From Gemmatimonadota bacterium (GTDB lineage: Bacteria > Gemmatimonadota > Gemmatimonadetes > Gemmatimonadales > Gemmatimonadaceae): a stretch of 64,000 nt of DNA. Shown piece by piece: positions 8,695 to 17,787 of this stretch (position 1 is its first letter; the number at the start of each line of letters is the position of its first letter). The notes beneath the pieces were generated by a model. It worked only from the letters and a program-made list of their open reading frames with translations, did not search any database and was not told where the DNA came from. The position numbers and the translations under genes are program-made. Location of the stretch: positions 62,001 to 126,000 of the forward strand of contig JACPPC010000022.1 of the NCBI GenBank assembly GCA_016191225.1. The letters are read 5' to 3'.

Positions 8695-10155
8695 ATGCCC
8701 CGCGCGCGTGTCGCCGTCGTTGTATTGGCCCTGATGGTACTTGGCCTGGCCGCTTGCTCAGACAGCACCGCTCCCAACTCCCGAAACCTCGCCCAACTGC
8801 AGCTCTACGCCCTCACGCCGGCGACGGTTCGCTCGCTGGTGGTCGAGGTCACGGGCCCCGGGATCAGTCCACCGCTGGTCGTCAACATTCCCGTGGACTC
8901 CGTTGGCGTGGCCTCGGGAAGCCTGTCGGTCCTTCCCGGCACGGGCCGGCACGTCGTCGTCTCCGCGCTCGATACCAGCGGGATCGTTTCGCATCGCGCC
9001 GACACCACCGTCACGCTCGTGGCGGGCGCCAACAGCACGATAAACCTCGTGCTCAAGCCACTGGTGGCGAGCGTGCCGATCATCGTGACATTCGGCACCG
9101 TGCTCATCGACATCACGTCGGGCCCGACCGTCATGGCGGCGGGCGACACGGCGAGCTTCGGGGCCACCGTGACCGGGGTCTTCGGCAGCGTCCCGGCTGA
9201 CTCGGTGCGCTGGGGTTCCAGTGATCCCAGTGTGCTGGCATTCACGGGGCGACGCGCCACGGCGCTGCGGTCGGGGAGCGTGATGGTGACCGCATCGTTC
9301 CGCGGCGCCACGGCCAGCCGTGCGGTCGCGATCACGGCAGCGGTTGTCTCTGGAACCTTCCTCCTGGAACAGACGCGCCCGACGTGCTGCGCGCAGTTGG
9401 CGACGTATGCCTTGCCAGCGGGAACGGCGACCGTCACGATCCCGCCCAACAGCGGCCAGGGAGACCTCTCCCCGGACCGCAGTGCCGTGGCGTACTGGCG
9501 GCCGTTCGACAATCGGATCTTCCGGGCCGCGGCGGACGGTACGGGCGAGGTCATCCTCGCGTCGGGTGCGGTCAACTATTCGCCGCGCTGGGGGGCCGCC
9601 GGTACCATGCTCGTCTTCACGCGCGAGGTTGGCGGCGGCGAGGGCAGTCGCGAGATCTACGTGATGAACGCCGACGGGAGCGGCCAGGTGCGCTTGACGA
9701 CGAATGCATCCGCCGACGAGCAGCCGCACCTGTCTCCGGACGGCTCCAAGATCGTGTTCGTGTCGAGCCGTGACGGAAACGCCGAGATCTATGCAATGAA
9801 CAGCGACGGCTCCGGGCAGGTGCGCCTCACCACGGCGCCGGGCTTCGACGGCTCGCCCTCGTGGTCTCCGGACGGCACTCGCATCGCCTTCACCTCGGAC
9901 CGTTCCGGCGCATTGGAGATTCACACGATGGCGCCGGACGGATCGGGCGTCACGCAGCTGACGTTCGCGTCCGGCAGCCCCCCCGCGCAGGTCGCCCGGT
10001 GGTCCCCCGATGGCAGTCGCCTCTCGTTCGTGCGCACGGTTGGCGGCCGGACCGCACCCTGGACCGTGCGCGCCGACGGGTCGGACGCGCAACTCCTGCG
10101 GCTCCCGCCAGCGGGAGTGGTGTTCGAGTTCGTGGCCTCGTGGCGCGCGCCGTGA
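8695..10155 (+). CDS. Lipoprotein with Ig-like region and TolB-type beta-propeller
   Basis: 486 residues. A lipoprotein signal ends at LGLAAC (Cys21). Residues about 30-220 are Thr/Ser/Val-rich and look like one or two Ig-like (BIG2-type) domains, with SVRWGSSDPSVLAF as a typical strand. Residues about 250-480 contain WD40-like/PD40 repeats of TolB: LSPDGSKIVFVSSRDGN, WSPDGTRIAFTSDRSG, WSPDGSRLSFVR, each followed by DGSGQVRLT. Such propellers bind proteins or peptidoglycan partners. Start is supported by an AAGGAG ten bases upstream. It ends 44 bases before the convergent SARP gene. Confidence 0.85.
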   Translation: MPRARVAVVVLALMVLGLAACSDSTAPNSRNLAQLQLYALTPATVRSLVVEVTGPGISPPLVVNIPVDSVGVASGSLSVLPGTGRHVVVSALDTSGIVSHRADTTVTLVAGANSTINLVLKPLVASVPIIVTFGTVLIDITSGPTVMAAGDTASFGATVTGVFGSVPADSVRWGSSDPSVLAFTGRRATALRSGSVMVTASFRGATASRAVAITAAVVSGTFLLEQTRPTCCAQLATYALPAGTATVTIPPNSGQGDLSPDRSAVAYWRPFDNRIFRAAADGTGEVILASGAVNYSPRWGAAGTMLVFTREVGGGEGSREIYVMNADGSGQVRLTTNASADEQPHLSPDGSKIVFVSSRDGNAEIYAMNSDGSGQVRLTTAPGFDGSPSWSPDGTRIAFTSDRSGALEIHTMAPDGSGVTQLTFASGSPPAQVARWSPDGSRLSFVRTVGGRTAPWTVRADGSDAQLLRLPPAGVVFEFVASWRAP

Positions 10156-10199
10156 CCCCGGCTGTCACCGTCGCGGCGAGGGCACTGGTGCGCCACGGG

Positions 10200-13100
10200 T
10201 CACTGCCGGCGCCCCTCCACGACCTCCACGACAATGACATCGGCCGCGACCCGCTCGGTCGCGTGCCGGCCGCTGCGGTAGTCACGTAGCATCCGTGGCG
10301 TCGACGGCGCGCTGTCGCGTCGCACGACGCGCGCCTCCTCGTCCCCCCACGTGGCCAAGTCGTTTCCGTCGCCCCAGCGAGGCGCCTGCAGCGCCCAGTT
10401 GGTGTTCGATGCGATCCAGACCGAGCTCGGCTCCGCCGCCATGACGAGAAAGACATGGTAGCGACCGGCGCGCGGCGGCGGCGGAAGGGTGAACGCCGCC
10501 GATCGAAGCCCGTTGCGAATCGGCGTCGGAACCGGACCGACCTCGACCCATGAGCGCGCCGGCTCGCCCCAGGTCGGAACCGCCGCCAGCATGACGGCCG
10601 CGGCGGCCCATACTGCCGTCGCTCGCAACTGCACGACCCCGCGAATCGTGTCGCCGACATTCACGCGAATTGTCGTCGCCGACGAGTCGATTGATTGCCC
10701 GCCCACGGTGCCGGAGAGAATCCGGATCGACGGTCGCACCAGCAGCCGCGACGTGTCGGTTGCCAGCGCCCCGGACCGCGCGCGGACGATCCAGCCGCCT
10801 TCGGGCACGGGGAGCTCGGCGGGCGCGCGAAACCCGGGAAACCGGGCGATACCGTCGTGCGTGATCGCCATTCCGCCGGGCCAGTCGACGGTGCCGCCGT
10901 CGAGCGTGAGCCGAACGGTGTCTCCTCCGCGCTTCACGCGCCGTCCGCGCCCATCCACGACTTCCGCCACCGGGATCGGCATCGCAAACTGCGTGGTGAC
11001 GGCGAGCGGGCCCTCGACAAACCGAATCGCCACCGGAGTGGTATCGCCGAGGGCACGAACCGCGACCCAGACACCGGGCAGCAGGATCAGCGGCAGCGCG
11101 CCCAGCGCGAGTGTCGCTCGCGACTGGCGCACGCGCGACACCAGGGGCAGGGCGCGCGCTAGCTGCCGTACGCGCGCCGGCGTCGCCCCCTCACCCAGCA
11201 GGTCGCGAGCGGCCGCGCCGGCGCTCGGGGAGAGCTTGCCAAGCCCGGCACCTGCGCACCAGCCCAGGAAGAGCAGCCGGAGCCCCTCCTCATCTCCCGC
11301 CTGGAGCAGGATCTGCGCCGCCCGCTGCGCCCCGGTTCTATCAGCCGGCGCCAGGTGCCGGCATTCGGCGCGACCCATCGCCGAGCGTGCCCGTTGCACC
11401 GCATCGGCGGACGAGGCGTCGAGTAGCGCCGCTTCCAACACATCGTGCGCCATCGCGACCGCGGCTGACGCCGACTCGATCCAGCCCGCACGCTCCAGGC
11501 CGCGAATCGTGCTTCGCACGTCCATGTGGGGCATCGCACTCACCAGCACGGCCTCACGAACCGGCGCCCCGGACACGGCCACCAGCAGCGCGAGGTCACG
11601 CTCGGCGGGCTCGAGCCGTCGCAGTCGCTCCGCTCCGAGATCAAGGGCGCTCATCCACGCGGTCGTGCGCGCAGCGTCAGGCATCCTCCACTCGCCGCCG
11701 GCGAGCGAGACTTGCTGTCTGTCGATCGCCAACTCGAGCACTTCGCGAACGAGCAGCGGCGAACCCGCCGTCAGGTCCTGCAGTCGCGCGACGAGCGACT
11801 CGCTGGCCTCGCCGTCCGGCCACCCTGCCACGCTCTCCAGGTATGCCCGCACCTCGGCCGCGGTCCACGGTGTGAGCCGCAGGACGTGCACGTCTGCGGT
11901 GCCCGCGGCGCCGACGCGGGCGGCTCCGCGGCGAGTGATGACTAGGAGGACGGCGGCGCCGTCCGCCCGGGAGAAGGCCCCCTCCAGGAGCGTGCGCGAC
12001 GCTGGATCCATCCACTGCCAGTCGTCGAGCAGGAGTGCGAGCGGGCGACGCTCGGTCACGCACTGCACGAGTTCCGCGATGGCCCACGCCCTCGTGCGCA
12101 TCCGGTCCGTCTCTCCGCCAGCCTCCGCCGGAGCCCCAGGGTACAGCTCGCGAAGCGCAGGGGCAATTGCGACGAGCGATGCCGCCGCGGTCGCCGAGAC
12201 CCCCAACGCCCCGCTCAACGAGGCCACGCCCTGCACGACCCGGCTCGCGAAGGCCAGGGGGATGTCGACCTCTCCCGGCCGCGCGCGGGACGAGACGCAC
12301 AGGCTACCCGCCGACGCCAGGCGCTTGGCGAAGTCCCGCAGGAGCCGCGATTTCCCGAGCCCCGCAGGCGCTTCGACGACCACCTCGCACAACAACCGCG
12401 ACGTTCGTACACGCTGCCACGACTCGAGCAGCAACGCAAAGGCCGCCTCGCGCCCGATCAGGTCGCCGTCGAGCGGCCCGCGCGCGGCCGGCTCGACGGA
12501 CCCGGAGGGGCCTCGTTCGATGTGCTGCAGCAGGCGCATTGTCCCGGGTTCGAGCGGGCGCGCCTCGCGCGCAAACGCACTTCTGAGAGCGCCCGCCTCC
12601 GCCGTCGCGAGGGCATCGTCGCTCATTGCCAGGGTCGCCTCGAGCACGAGCCGCCACGAGCGCTCCCGGTCCGGGTCGGCGTTGCGCAAGCGCACCGCCA
12701 CTTCGCGGGCCTCGCGTGCGTTCCCACCGTCGAGCAGCTGTTGTGCCCGGCCGTCCATCACCCCCTTCCACAAGCCATGCAAGTGCTGCCGCTCGAGCTC
12801 CGCCCACTGCTCGAATGCCGAGGCGCCCGGCAGTGCAAAGCGATCGAGGAACGGGCCGGCGTACAGCGAAATGGCGCGATCGTACTGGCGCGCGGTCGCC
12901 GCTTCCTCGAACATGTGTGCATCGAGGGCGAGCGGCTCGAGTAGCTCCACCACCTTCGCGTCCGCGCGTATCGCGCCTGAGCCCATGCGCGCGCGGAGCT
13001 GGGTGAGGACCTGCCGCAGCGATTGCCGGGCGCGCGCCTCGTCCGCATCCGACCAGAGCAGGTCGGCGAGCTGCTCCCGGTGGGCCATGCCGGCCGCGCC

Positions 13101-13214
13101 GCGCACCAGCCAGGTGAGGAGCGCGAGGGCCTTGCCGCCCAGCGGGAGCGGGCCGCCCGCGCCTTCCAGCCGAACGGCGGAACCGAGCGTTACGAGGTGA
13201 AGGAGTCGCGTCAT
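10200..13214 (-). CDS. SARP/BTAD-AAA regulator with transmembrane segment and exported C-terminus
   Basis: 1004 residues. Order seen: winged-helix DNA-binding domain (about 1-95) and BTAD helices (about 95-240) as in SARP activators; an AAA ATPase with Walker A EAPAGLGKS (281-289) and Walker B LALLLDDWQW (392-401); a helical region to about 690; one hydrophobic segment (about 699-720, TLALGALPLILLPGVWVAV); then about 280 residues of beta-rich, extracytoplasmic-looking sequence. SARP-AAA proteins normally are cytoplasmic and activate operons. Here the membrane segment suggests a one-component sensor that reads an envelope signal and acts on DNA. It diverges from the M28 peptidase gene, a possible target. 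Confidence 0.8.
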   Translation of the reverse strand: MTRLLHLVTLGSAVRLEGAGGPLPLGGKALALLTWLVRGAAGMAHREQLADLLWSDADEARARQSLRQVLTQLRARMGSGAIRADAKVVELLEPLALDAHMFEEAATARQYDRAISLYAGPFLDRFALPGASAFEQWAELERQHLHGLWKGVMDGRAQQLLDGGNAREAREVAVRLRNADPDRERSWRLVLEATLAMSDDALATAEAGALRSAFAREARPLEPGTMRLLQHIERGPSGSVEPAARGPLDGDLIGREAAFALLLESWQRVRTSRLLCEVVVEAPAGLGKSRLLRDFAKRLASAGSLCVSSRARPGEVDIPLAFASRVVQGVASLSGALGVSATAAASLVAIAPALRELYPGAPAEAGGETDRMRTRAWAIAELVQCVTERRPLALLLDDWQWMDPASRTLLEGAFSRADGAAVLLVITRRGAARVGAAGTADVHVLRLTPWTAAEVRAYLESVAGWPDGEASESLVARLQDLTAGSPLLVREVLELAIDRQQVSLAGGEWRMPDAARTTAWMSALDLGAERLRRLEPAERDLALLVAVSGAPVREAVLVSAMPHMDVRSTIRGLERAGWIESASAAVAMAHDVLEAALLDASSADAVQRARSAMGRAECRHLAPADRTGAQRAAQILLQAGDEEGLRLLFLGWCAGAGLGKLSPSAGAAARDLLGEGATPARVRQLARALPLVSRVRQSRATLALGALPLILLPGVWVAVRALGDTTPVAIRFVEGPLAVTTQFAMPIPVAEVVDGRGRRVKRGGDTVRLTLDGGTVDWPGGMAITHDGIARFPGFRAPAELPVPEGGWIVRARSGALATDTSRLLVRPSIRILSGTVGGQSIDSSATTIRVNVGDTIRGVVQLRATAVWAAAAVMLAAVPTWGEPARSWVEVGPVPTPIRNGLRSAAFTLPPPPRAGRYHVFLVMAAEPSSVWIASNTNWALQAPRWGDGNDLATWGDEEARVVRRDSAPSTPRMLRDYRSGRHATERVAADVIVVEVVEGRRQ

Positions 13215-13331
13215 TTCCGTACCAGGAGTGTGGGCGGCGCGTCAATCAAGCGTCAGCACGGGAGGTGTGGCGATGCCGCAGCGATCGCATGGCAAAATGT
13301 TTATCCTTCGGCAACTCCAGCTTCAAGGCAG

Positions 13332-15017
13332 ATGACCCGTCCGATTCCACGCGCCTGCGCCCGAGGCGCCCGCTTCCTCCTCCCCGTCGCGCTCCTCGCC
13401 GCCGTCTCCGCCCCACTCGCCGCGCAACGGAAGCCCGCCCCTCCCCCCGCCGCCCGCCCCGTCTCCACCGCCGAGATCGACGCCCACCTCCGCTTCCTCG
13501 CCTCCGACCTGCTCGAGGGGCGTGCCCCGGGCACGCGCGGCGGGCGACTCGCCGCCGAGTACATCGCGGCGCAGCTCCTGTCGTTCGGCCTCGAGCCCGC
13601 CGGCGACAACGGCTCCTGGTTCCAGCAGGTGCCGATCGACATCGTCGGCGCCAGGCGCGAGACGATCCGCGCCACCGCGCGCGGCCGCGCCACCGCCGCC
13701 CTGCGCTACCCGGACGACGTGGTGCTCTGGGCCGGCTCGGCATCGCCGCAATCGGCCGCCACGGCGGAGCTCGTCTTCGCCGGCTACGGCGCCAGCGCCG
13801 CCGAGTACAAGTGGAACGACTTCAAGGACGTGGACGTGAAGGGGAAGATCCTCCTCGTCCTCGTCAACGACCCGCCGGCCCCCGCCGCCGAGCCGAAGCT
13901 CTTCGGCGGCCGCGCCATGACCTACTATGGACGCTGGCCCTACAAGTTCGAGGAGGCCGAGCGGCGCGGCGCGGTGGGCGCGCTGATCGTCCACACCACC
14001 GAGCGCGCCGGCTATCCCTGGCACACCGTGGTCGGCAGCTGGGCCAAGGAGCAGCGCATGCTCCCCCGCGACCCGAAGCTCCCGCCCCCGCTCGCCTTCC
14101 GCGGCTGGATCACCGACTCGATGGCCACGGCGCTCCTCGCGCAGGCGGGGCTCGACCTCGGCACGCTGCGCACGCAGGCCGAGTCGCGCGACTTTCGCCC
14201 GGTGCCCACCGGCATCACGGTGTCGGTCAACTTCGGCAACACCGTCGAGCACCTGCAGAGCGCCAACGTGGTGGGCGCCGTGCGCGGCCACGACCCCAGG
14301 GGGCGCGACGACTTCGTGATCCTCTCCGCGCACTGGGACCACCTGGGCATCGGCCCGGCGGTGAACGGTGACTCGATCTACAACGGCGCGGAGGACAACG
14401 CGAGCGGCGTGGCGGCCATGCTCGCCGTGGCGCGCCTCGCGGCGCAGGGCCCGGCGCCGCGACGCTCGCTGCTGTTCGCCTTCGTTACCGCCGAGGAGAG
14501 CGGGCTGCTGGGCTCGCAGTTCCTCGCCGAGCATCCGCTGGTGCCCCTCACCGCCACGGTCGCCAACCTGAACGTCGACGGCGGCAACCTGCTGGGGCGC
14601 GTGAAGGACCTCAACGTCCTTGGCGACACCAAGAGCACCCTCGGCCCGCAGCTGGCGACCCTCCTCAGGCCGCGCGGTGTCCGCATCACCCCCGAGGAGT
14701 TCCCTGAGCGCGGCGCGTTCTACCGGTCGGACCACTTCATGTTCGCCAAGGCCGGGATTCCGTCGGTGTCGATCGGCGAGGGGAACGACTTCGAGGGGCG
14801 CCCAGCAGGCTGGGGCACGGCGCAGCACGAGGACTACACCTCGCACCGCTACCACCAGCCGAGTGACGCGTACAGTCCACAGTTCGACCTGCGTGGCGCC
14901 GCCCAACTGTCGGGCATTGTGCTGGATTTTGCGCGAGTGCTGGCGAATTCCGCCGCTTGGCCGGCCTGGAACGCCGAGGCCGAGTTCAAGCGCCCAGCGC
15001 GCAAGTCGGCCATGTAG
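13332..15017 (+). CDS. Secreted M28-family zinc aminopeptidase
   Basis: 561 residues with a signal peptide ending APLAAQ. Between an N-terminal region with a PA-like insert (about 130-290) and the C-terminus lies the M28 core: SAHWDHLG (first Zn ligand), GAEDNASGVAAM (bridging Asp), TAEESGLLGS (catalytic Glu-Glu), NVDGGNL, and RSDHFMFAKAGIPSV (last His). All ligands are present. It would release N-terminal amino acids from peptides in the periplasm or outside. The ATG at 13332 is the first to give a signal peptide; the longer open frame upstream overlaps the divergent regulator. It shares a 117-base promoter region with that regulator. Confidence 0.92.
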   Translation: MTRPIPRACARGARFLLPVALLAAVSAPLAAQRKPAPPPAARPVSTAEIDAHLRFLASDLLEGRAPGTRGGRLAAEYIAAQLLSFGLEPAGDNGSWFQQVPIDIVGARRETIRATARGRATAALRYPDDVVLWAGSASPQSAATAELVFAGYGASAAEYKWNDFKDVDVKGKILLVLVNDPPAPAAEPKLFGGRAMTYYGRWPYKFEEAERRGAVGALIVHTTERAGYPWHTVVGSWAKEQRMLPRDPKLPPPLAFRGWITDSMATALLAQAGLDLGTLRTQAESRDFRPVPTGITVSVNFGNTVEHLQSANVVGAVRGHDPRGRDDFVILSAHWDHLGIGPAVNGDSIYNGAEDNASGVAAMLAVARLAAQGPAPRRSLLFAFVTAEESGLLGSQFLAEHPLVPLTATVANLNVDGGNLLGRVKDLNVLGDTKSTLGPQLATLLRPRGVRITPEEFPERGAFYRSDHFMFAKAGIPSVSIGEGNDFEGRPAGWGTAQHEDYTSHRYHQPSDAYSPQFDLRGAAQLSGIVLDFARVLANSAAWPAWNAEAEFKRPARKSAM

Positions 15018-15150
15018 AAGTTGCGGCAAGGTGTTGTCGCGTCGTGACTTGCCTCACAGGCGGGGCTTGTGCGTCGGACAGGGAGATGACAGGTTGAAGA
15101 GCCGGGTCCCCCACTTGGAGTGAGGTCGTCCGGCCCGGGCCGCAAGGCCC

Positions 15151-15735
15151 ATGGTTTCGATCGACTCGGCACGGACATTGCCCGGAGAACGAGTGGAGGA
15201 CCTGCACGGCGAGTCGCCCCCCGAGAAAGAACCGCGGATCTCATCACGCCTGAGCGCCCAGTCGGTCCTTTCGCGGGAGGAACTGCTGCGCACCGTCGCC
15301 GAGGTCAAGACGGCGGCGGAGGAGGAGCAGGCGCGCCTGTCGCACCCGCTCCCCGACCCGGTGTCGTGGTGGCGCCGGCCGCTGGTGGCGGGGCTGTTGG
15401 TGGGCGTGGCCGTCGCGGTCTGGGCGGTGCAACTGTGGATCTGGCGGCCGCCCGCGATCGAACGGTCGCCGAGGGAGCGCGATGCCTCGCTGCGCTTTGC
15501 GATGGCACTGCAGGTGGCGCGGATCGAGGACTTCCGCGCGGCGAGGGGCCGGCTCCCGACGACGCTGTCCGAAGTGGCGGAAGTGTACGAGGGCATGAGG
15601 TACGTGCGGATCGACAGCCTGCGCTACCGGCTGGTGGGCGCGGACAGCAACTTGGTGGTGACCTTCCAGTCCGATTCGTCGTTGCGCGCATTGTTGGGGA
15701 GCAGCCTGATGAGAATCCGGGACGCGAAGAAGTGA
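15151..15735 (+). CDS. Single-pass membrane protein partnered with a prepilin
   Basis: 194 residues, family not recognised. A charged cytoplasmic N-terminus of about 75 residues with a short coiled-coil-like stretch (EELLRTVAEVKTAAEEEQ) is followed by one hydrophobic segment (about 77-96, PLVAGLLVGVAVAVWAVQLW) and a periplasmic domain of about 95 residues. The C-terminal region resembles the globular part of type II pseudopilin-like proteins (FAMALQVARIEDFRAARGRLPTTLSEV). Its stop overlaps the GTG start of the pilin-like gene by four bases (GTGA), so the products probably act together in a pilus or secretion assembly. Confidence 0.65.
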   Translation: MVSIDSARTLPGERVEDLHGESPPEKEPRISSRLSAQSVLSREELLRTVAEVKTAAEEEQARLSHPLPDPVSWWRRPLVAGLLVGVAVAVWAVQLWIWRPPAIERSPRERDASLRFAMALQVARIEDFRAARGRLPTTLSEVAEVYEGMRYVRIDSLRYRLVGADSNLVVTFQSDSSLRALLGSSLMRIRDAKK

Positions 15736-16340
15736 TCCGTCACTCGCGGCGGGGCTTGACCGTGGTGGAACTGCTCGTGGCGGTCTCGATCATCGGGATC
15801 CTCACCGGCGTGGCCGCGCCCACCATCCTCGGCCTCCGGCGCTCCTCGGTGTCGGCGCAGGCCATGACCGACCTGCGCGCGGTCGACATCGCCGTGCAGT
15901 CGAGTTGCGGCCGCGGGCGGTGCGGCAACTTCAACGTGTCGTCGTCGAGCTCGATTTCGCGCTCGGTCCCGGTGGACCTGAAGGGGTTCCTGCCCCTCGG
16001 CTTCAGGTTCAAGACCGACTCGTCGGTGTACGCGATGGAAATGGAGTCGTGGCAGCTCGCGCCGTTCGTCCTGCTCGCCCCGATCTGCGTGCCGGGGGGC
16101 GCCGGCTGCCCGGGGAGCCTTGCCGTGGCCACCTGGGAAGAGGACGTCGGGTTCACAAACACCGCCGGCTTCACCGCCCCGCTCACGATCTACGTCACGG
16201 TCTCCGTGATCAGCCGGCAGCGCGACGTGGTCGAGGACCTCTACGCGCGGGCCGGCGGCTCGCCGCCGATGTACATCTCGAGCAAGGGCGTCTGGAAGTA
16301 CGCCTACCCGGTGATGATGGGCGTTCCCGCCACGGGCTGA
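15732..16340 (+). CDS. Type IV prepilin / type II pseudopilin
   Basis: 202 residues. The N-terminus shows the class III signal: a short basic leader HSRRG then LTVVELLVAVSIIGIL, cut after Gly by prepilin peptidase, with the invariant Glu at mature position 5. The hydrophobic helix is followed by a globular domain with two Cys pairs (SCGRGRC and CVPGGAGC). The GTG at 15732 is used because it places the leader at normal length and overlaps the upstream stop by four bases. No other pilus machinery genes lie nearby, so it may be an orphan minor pilin. Confidence 0.85.
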   Translation: MIRHSRRGLTVVELLVAVSIIGILTGVAAPTILGLRRSSVSAQAMTDLRAVDIAVQSSCGRGRCGNFNVSSSSSISRSVPVDLKGFLPLGFRFKTDSSVYAMEMESWQLAPFVLLAPICVPGGAGCPGSLAVATWEEDVGFTNTAGFTAPLTIYVTVSVISRQRDVVEDLYARAGGSPPMYISSKGVWKYAYPVMMGVPATG

Positions 16341-16394
16341 CCCCTCGCACCCCACCGCTTCCCCCCGCGCGGGAAGCGTGCAGTTTCAGGCACC

Positions 16395-17702
16395 ATGACT
16401 CCCAACCTGCCAGGTGTGTTCGCGCGCACGCTCGGGCTGGCGTGCTGCCTCCTTGCCGGCGGCGCGCGGGCGCAGCAGGCCCGGCCCGACTCCGGCGGCA
16501 CCATCCTCCTCCGCCCCGATCGCGTGTGGGACGGCACCGCCGACGCGCCGCGCCCCGGCCTCGTGGTCCTCGTGCGGGGCGACCGCGTGGTCGCGGTCGG
16601 CGCGCCATCGGCGGTCGCGGCGCCGCGCGGCACCCGCACGATCGACCTCCCCGGCACGACCCTCATGCCAGGGCTGATCGACCTGCACTCGCACGTGCTG
16701 CTGCACCCGTACAACGAAACCAGCTGGGACGACCAGGTGCTGCGCGAGCCGCTGGGCCTGCGCGTGGCGCGCGCCACCAACCACCTGCGGGCCACGCTCA
16801 TGGCCGGCTTCACCACGCTGCGCGACCTCGGCACCGAGGGGGCCGGCGAGGCCGACTGGGGACTCGCCCGTGCTGTCGAGCAGGGAATCGTTCCCGGGCC
16901 GCGACTGTACGTGGCCAATCGTGCCATCGTCATGCGCGGCAGCTACGGCCCCACGGGGTTCGCCCCCGAGGTCACGGTGCCACAGGGAGCCGAGGAGGCG
17001 GCGGGACTCGAGGACCTCGGCCGGGTGGTGCGCGACCAGATCCGCCGCGGCGCCGACTGGGTGAAGGTGTACGCCGACTACCGCTGGGGCCCGAACGGCG
17101 AGGCCCGTCCCGCCTTCACGCAGGAGGAGCTCAACCGCGTGGTGGAGATCGCGAGCGCGAGCGGGCGCCCGGTGGCGGCGCACGCGGCCAGCGCCGAGGG
17201 CATGCGGCGCGCCGCGCTGGCCGGCGTGACCACCATCGAGCACGGCGACGCCGGCACGCCGGAGGTGTTCGTGCTGATGAAGCAGAAGGGGGTGGCGCTC
17301 GTGCCAACGATTGCCGCCGGCGACGCGATCCTGCGGTATCGCGGCTGGAAGCACGGCGATCCCGAGCCGACGCGCGTGAAGGACAAGCGCGCCAGCGTGA
17401 CGGCGGCGATCGACGCGGGGGTGACGATCGCCAACGGCAGCGACGTCGGCGTCTTCGCCCACGGCGACAATGCCCGCGAGGTGGAGCTGCTGGTGGACTA
17501 CGGGCTCACGCCGGTGCAGGCGCTCCGCTCGGCGACGAGCATCGCGGCGCGCGTGCTGCGCCAGGAGGGCCAGCTCGGCGCGGTGCGCGCGGGGGCGCTG
17601 GCGGACATGATCGCCGTGCGCGGCGACCCGACACGCGACATCGCCGCGCTGCGGGCGGTGACGATGGTCATGAAGGGGGGCGTGGTCGCGCACGGACCCT
17701 GA
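16395..17702 (+). CDS. Secreted imidazolonepropionase-like amidohydrolase
   Basis: 435 residues with signal peptide (LACCLLAGGARAQ). It belongs to the metal-dependent amidohydrolase superfamily: DLHSHVLLH holds the HxH metal pair, DWVKVYAD the carboxylated-Lys strand, VAAHAAS and TTIEHGD the two later His ligands, and NGSDVGVF the catalytic Asp. The ending ALADMIAVRGDP is typical. Members include Xaa-Pro/Xaa-Arg dipeptidases and organophosphate-type hydrolases; substrate cannot be assigned. It ends at a strong hairpin shared with the convergent Spy-like gene. Confidence 0.88.
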   Translation: MTPNLPGVFARTLGLACCLLAGGARAQQARPDSGGTILLRPDRVWDGTADAPRPGLVVLVRGDRVVAVGAPSAVAAPRGTRTIDLPGTTLMPGLIDLHSHVLLHPYNETSWDDQVLREPLGLRVARATNHLRATLMAGFTTLRDLGTEGAGEADWGLARAVEQGIVPGPRLYVANRAIVMRGSYGPTGFAPEVTVPQGAEEAAGLEDLGRVVRDQIRRGADWVKVYADYRWGPNGEARPAFTQEELNRVVEIASASGRPVAAHAASAEGMRRAALAGVTTIEHGDAGTPEVFVLMKQKGVALVPTIAAGDAILRYRGWKHGDPEPTRVKDKRASVTAAIDAGVTIANGSDVGVFAHGDNAREVELLVDYGLTPVQALRSATSIAARVLRQEGQLGAVRAGALADMIAVRGDPTRDIAALRAVTMVMKGGVVAHGP

Positions 17703-17730
17703 GGCTCGAGCGCTGCCGGCCGGTACGACG

Positions 17731-17766
17731 GCGGGGCACGCCGGAATTCGTCCCGGCGTGCCCCGC
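17731..17766. terminator. Bidirectional terminator hairpin
   Basis: A perfect 14-bp stem, 17731-17744 pairing with 17753-17766, with an 8-base loop (AATTCGTC). It sits between the converging amidohydrolase (ends 17702) and Spy-like gene (ends 17788), so it can stop transcription from both sides. There is no long T-run. Confidence 0.75.
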
Positions 17767-17787
17767 GCAGCGGTGGCGAGCGGCGCG

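Noticed and set aside
10153-10203. GTGACCC...GGGTCAC inverted repeat between convergent genes as a terminator
   Set aside because: The arms are seven bases with a loop of about 37 bases, too weak to call.
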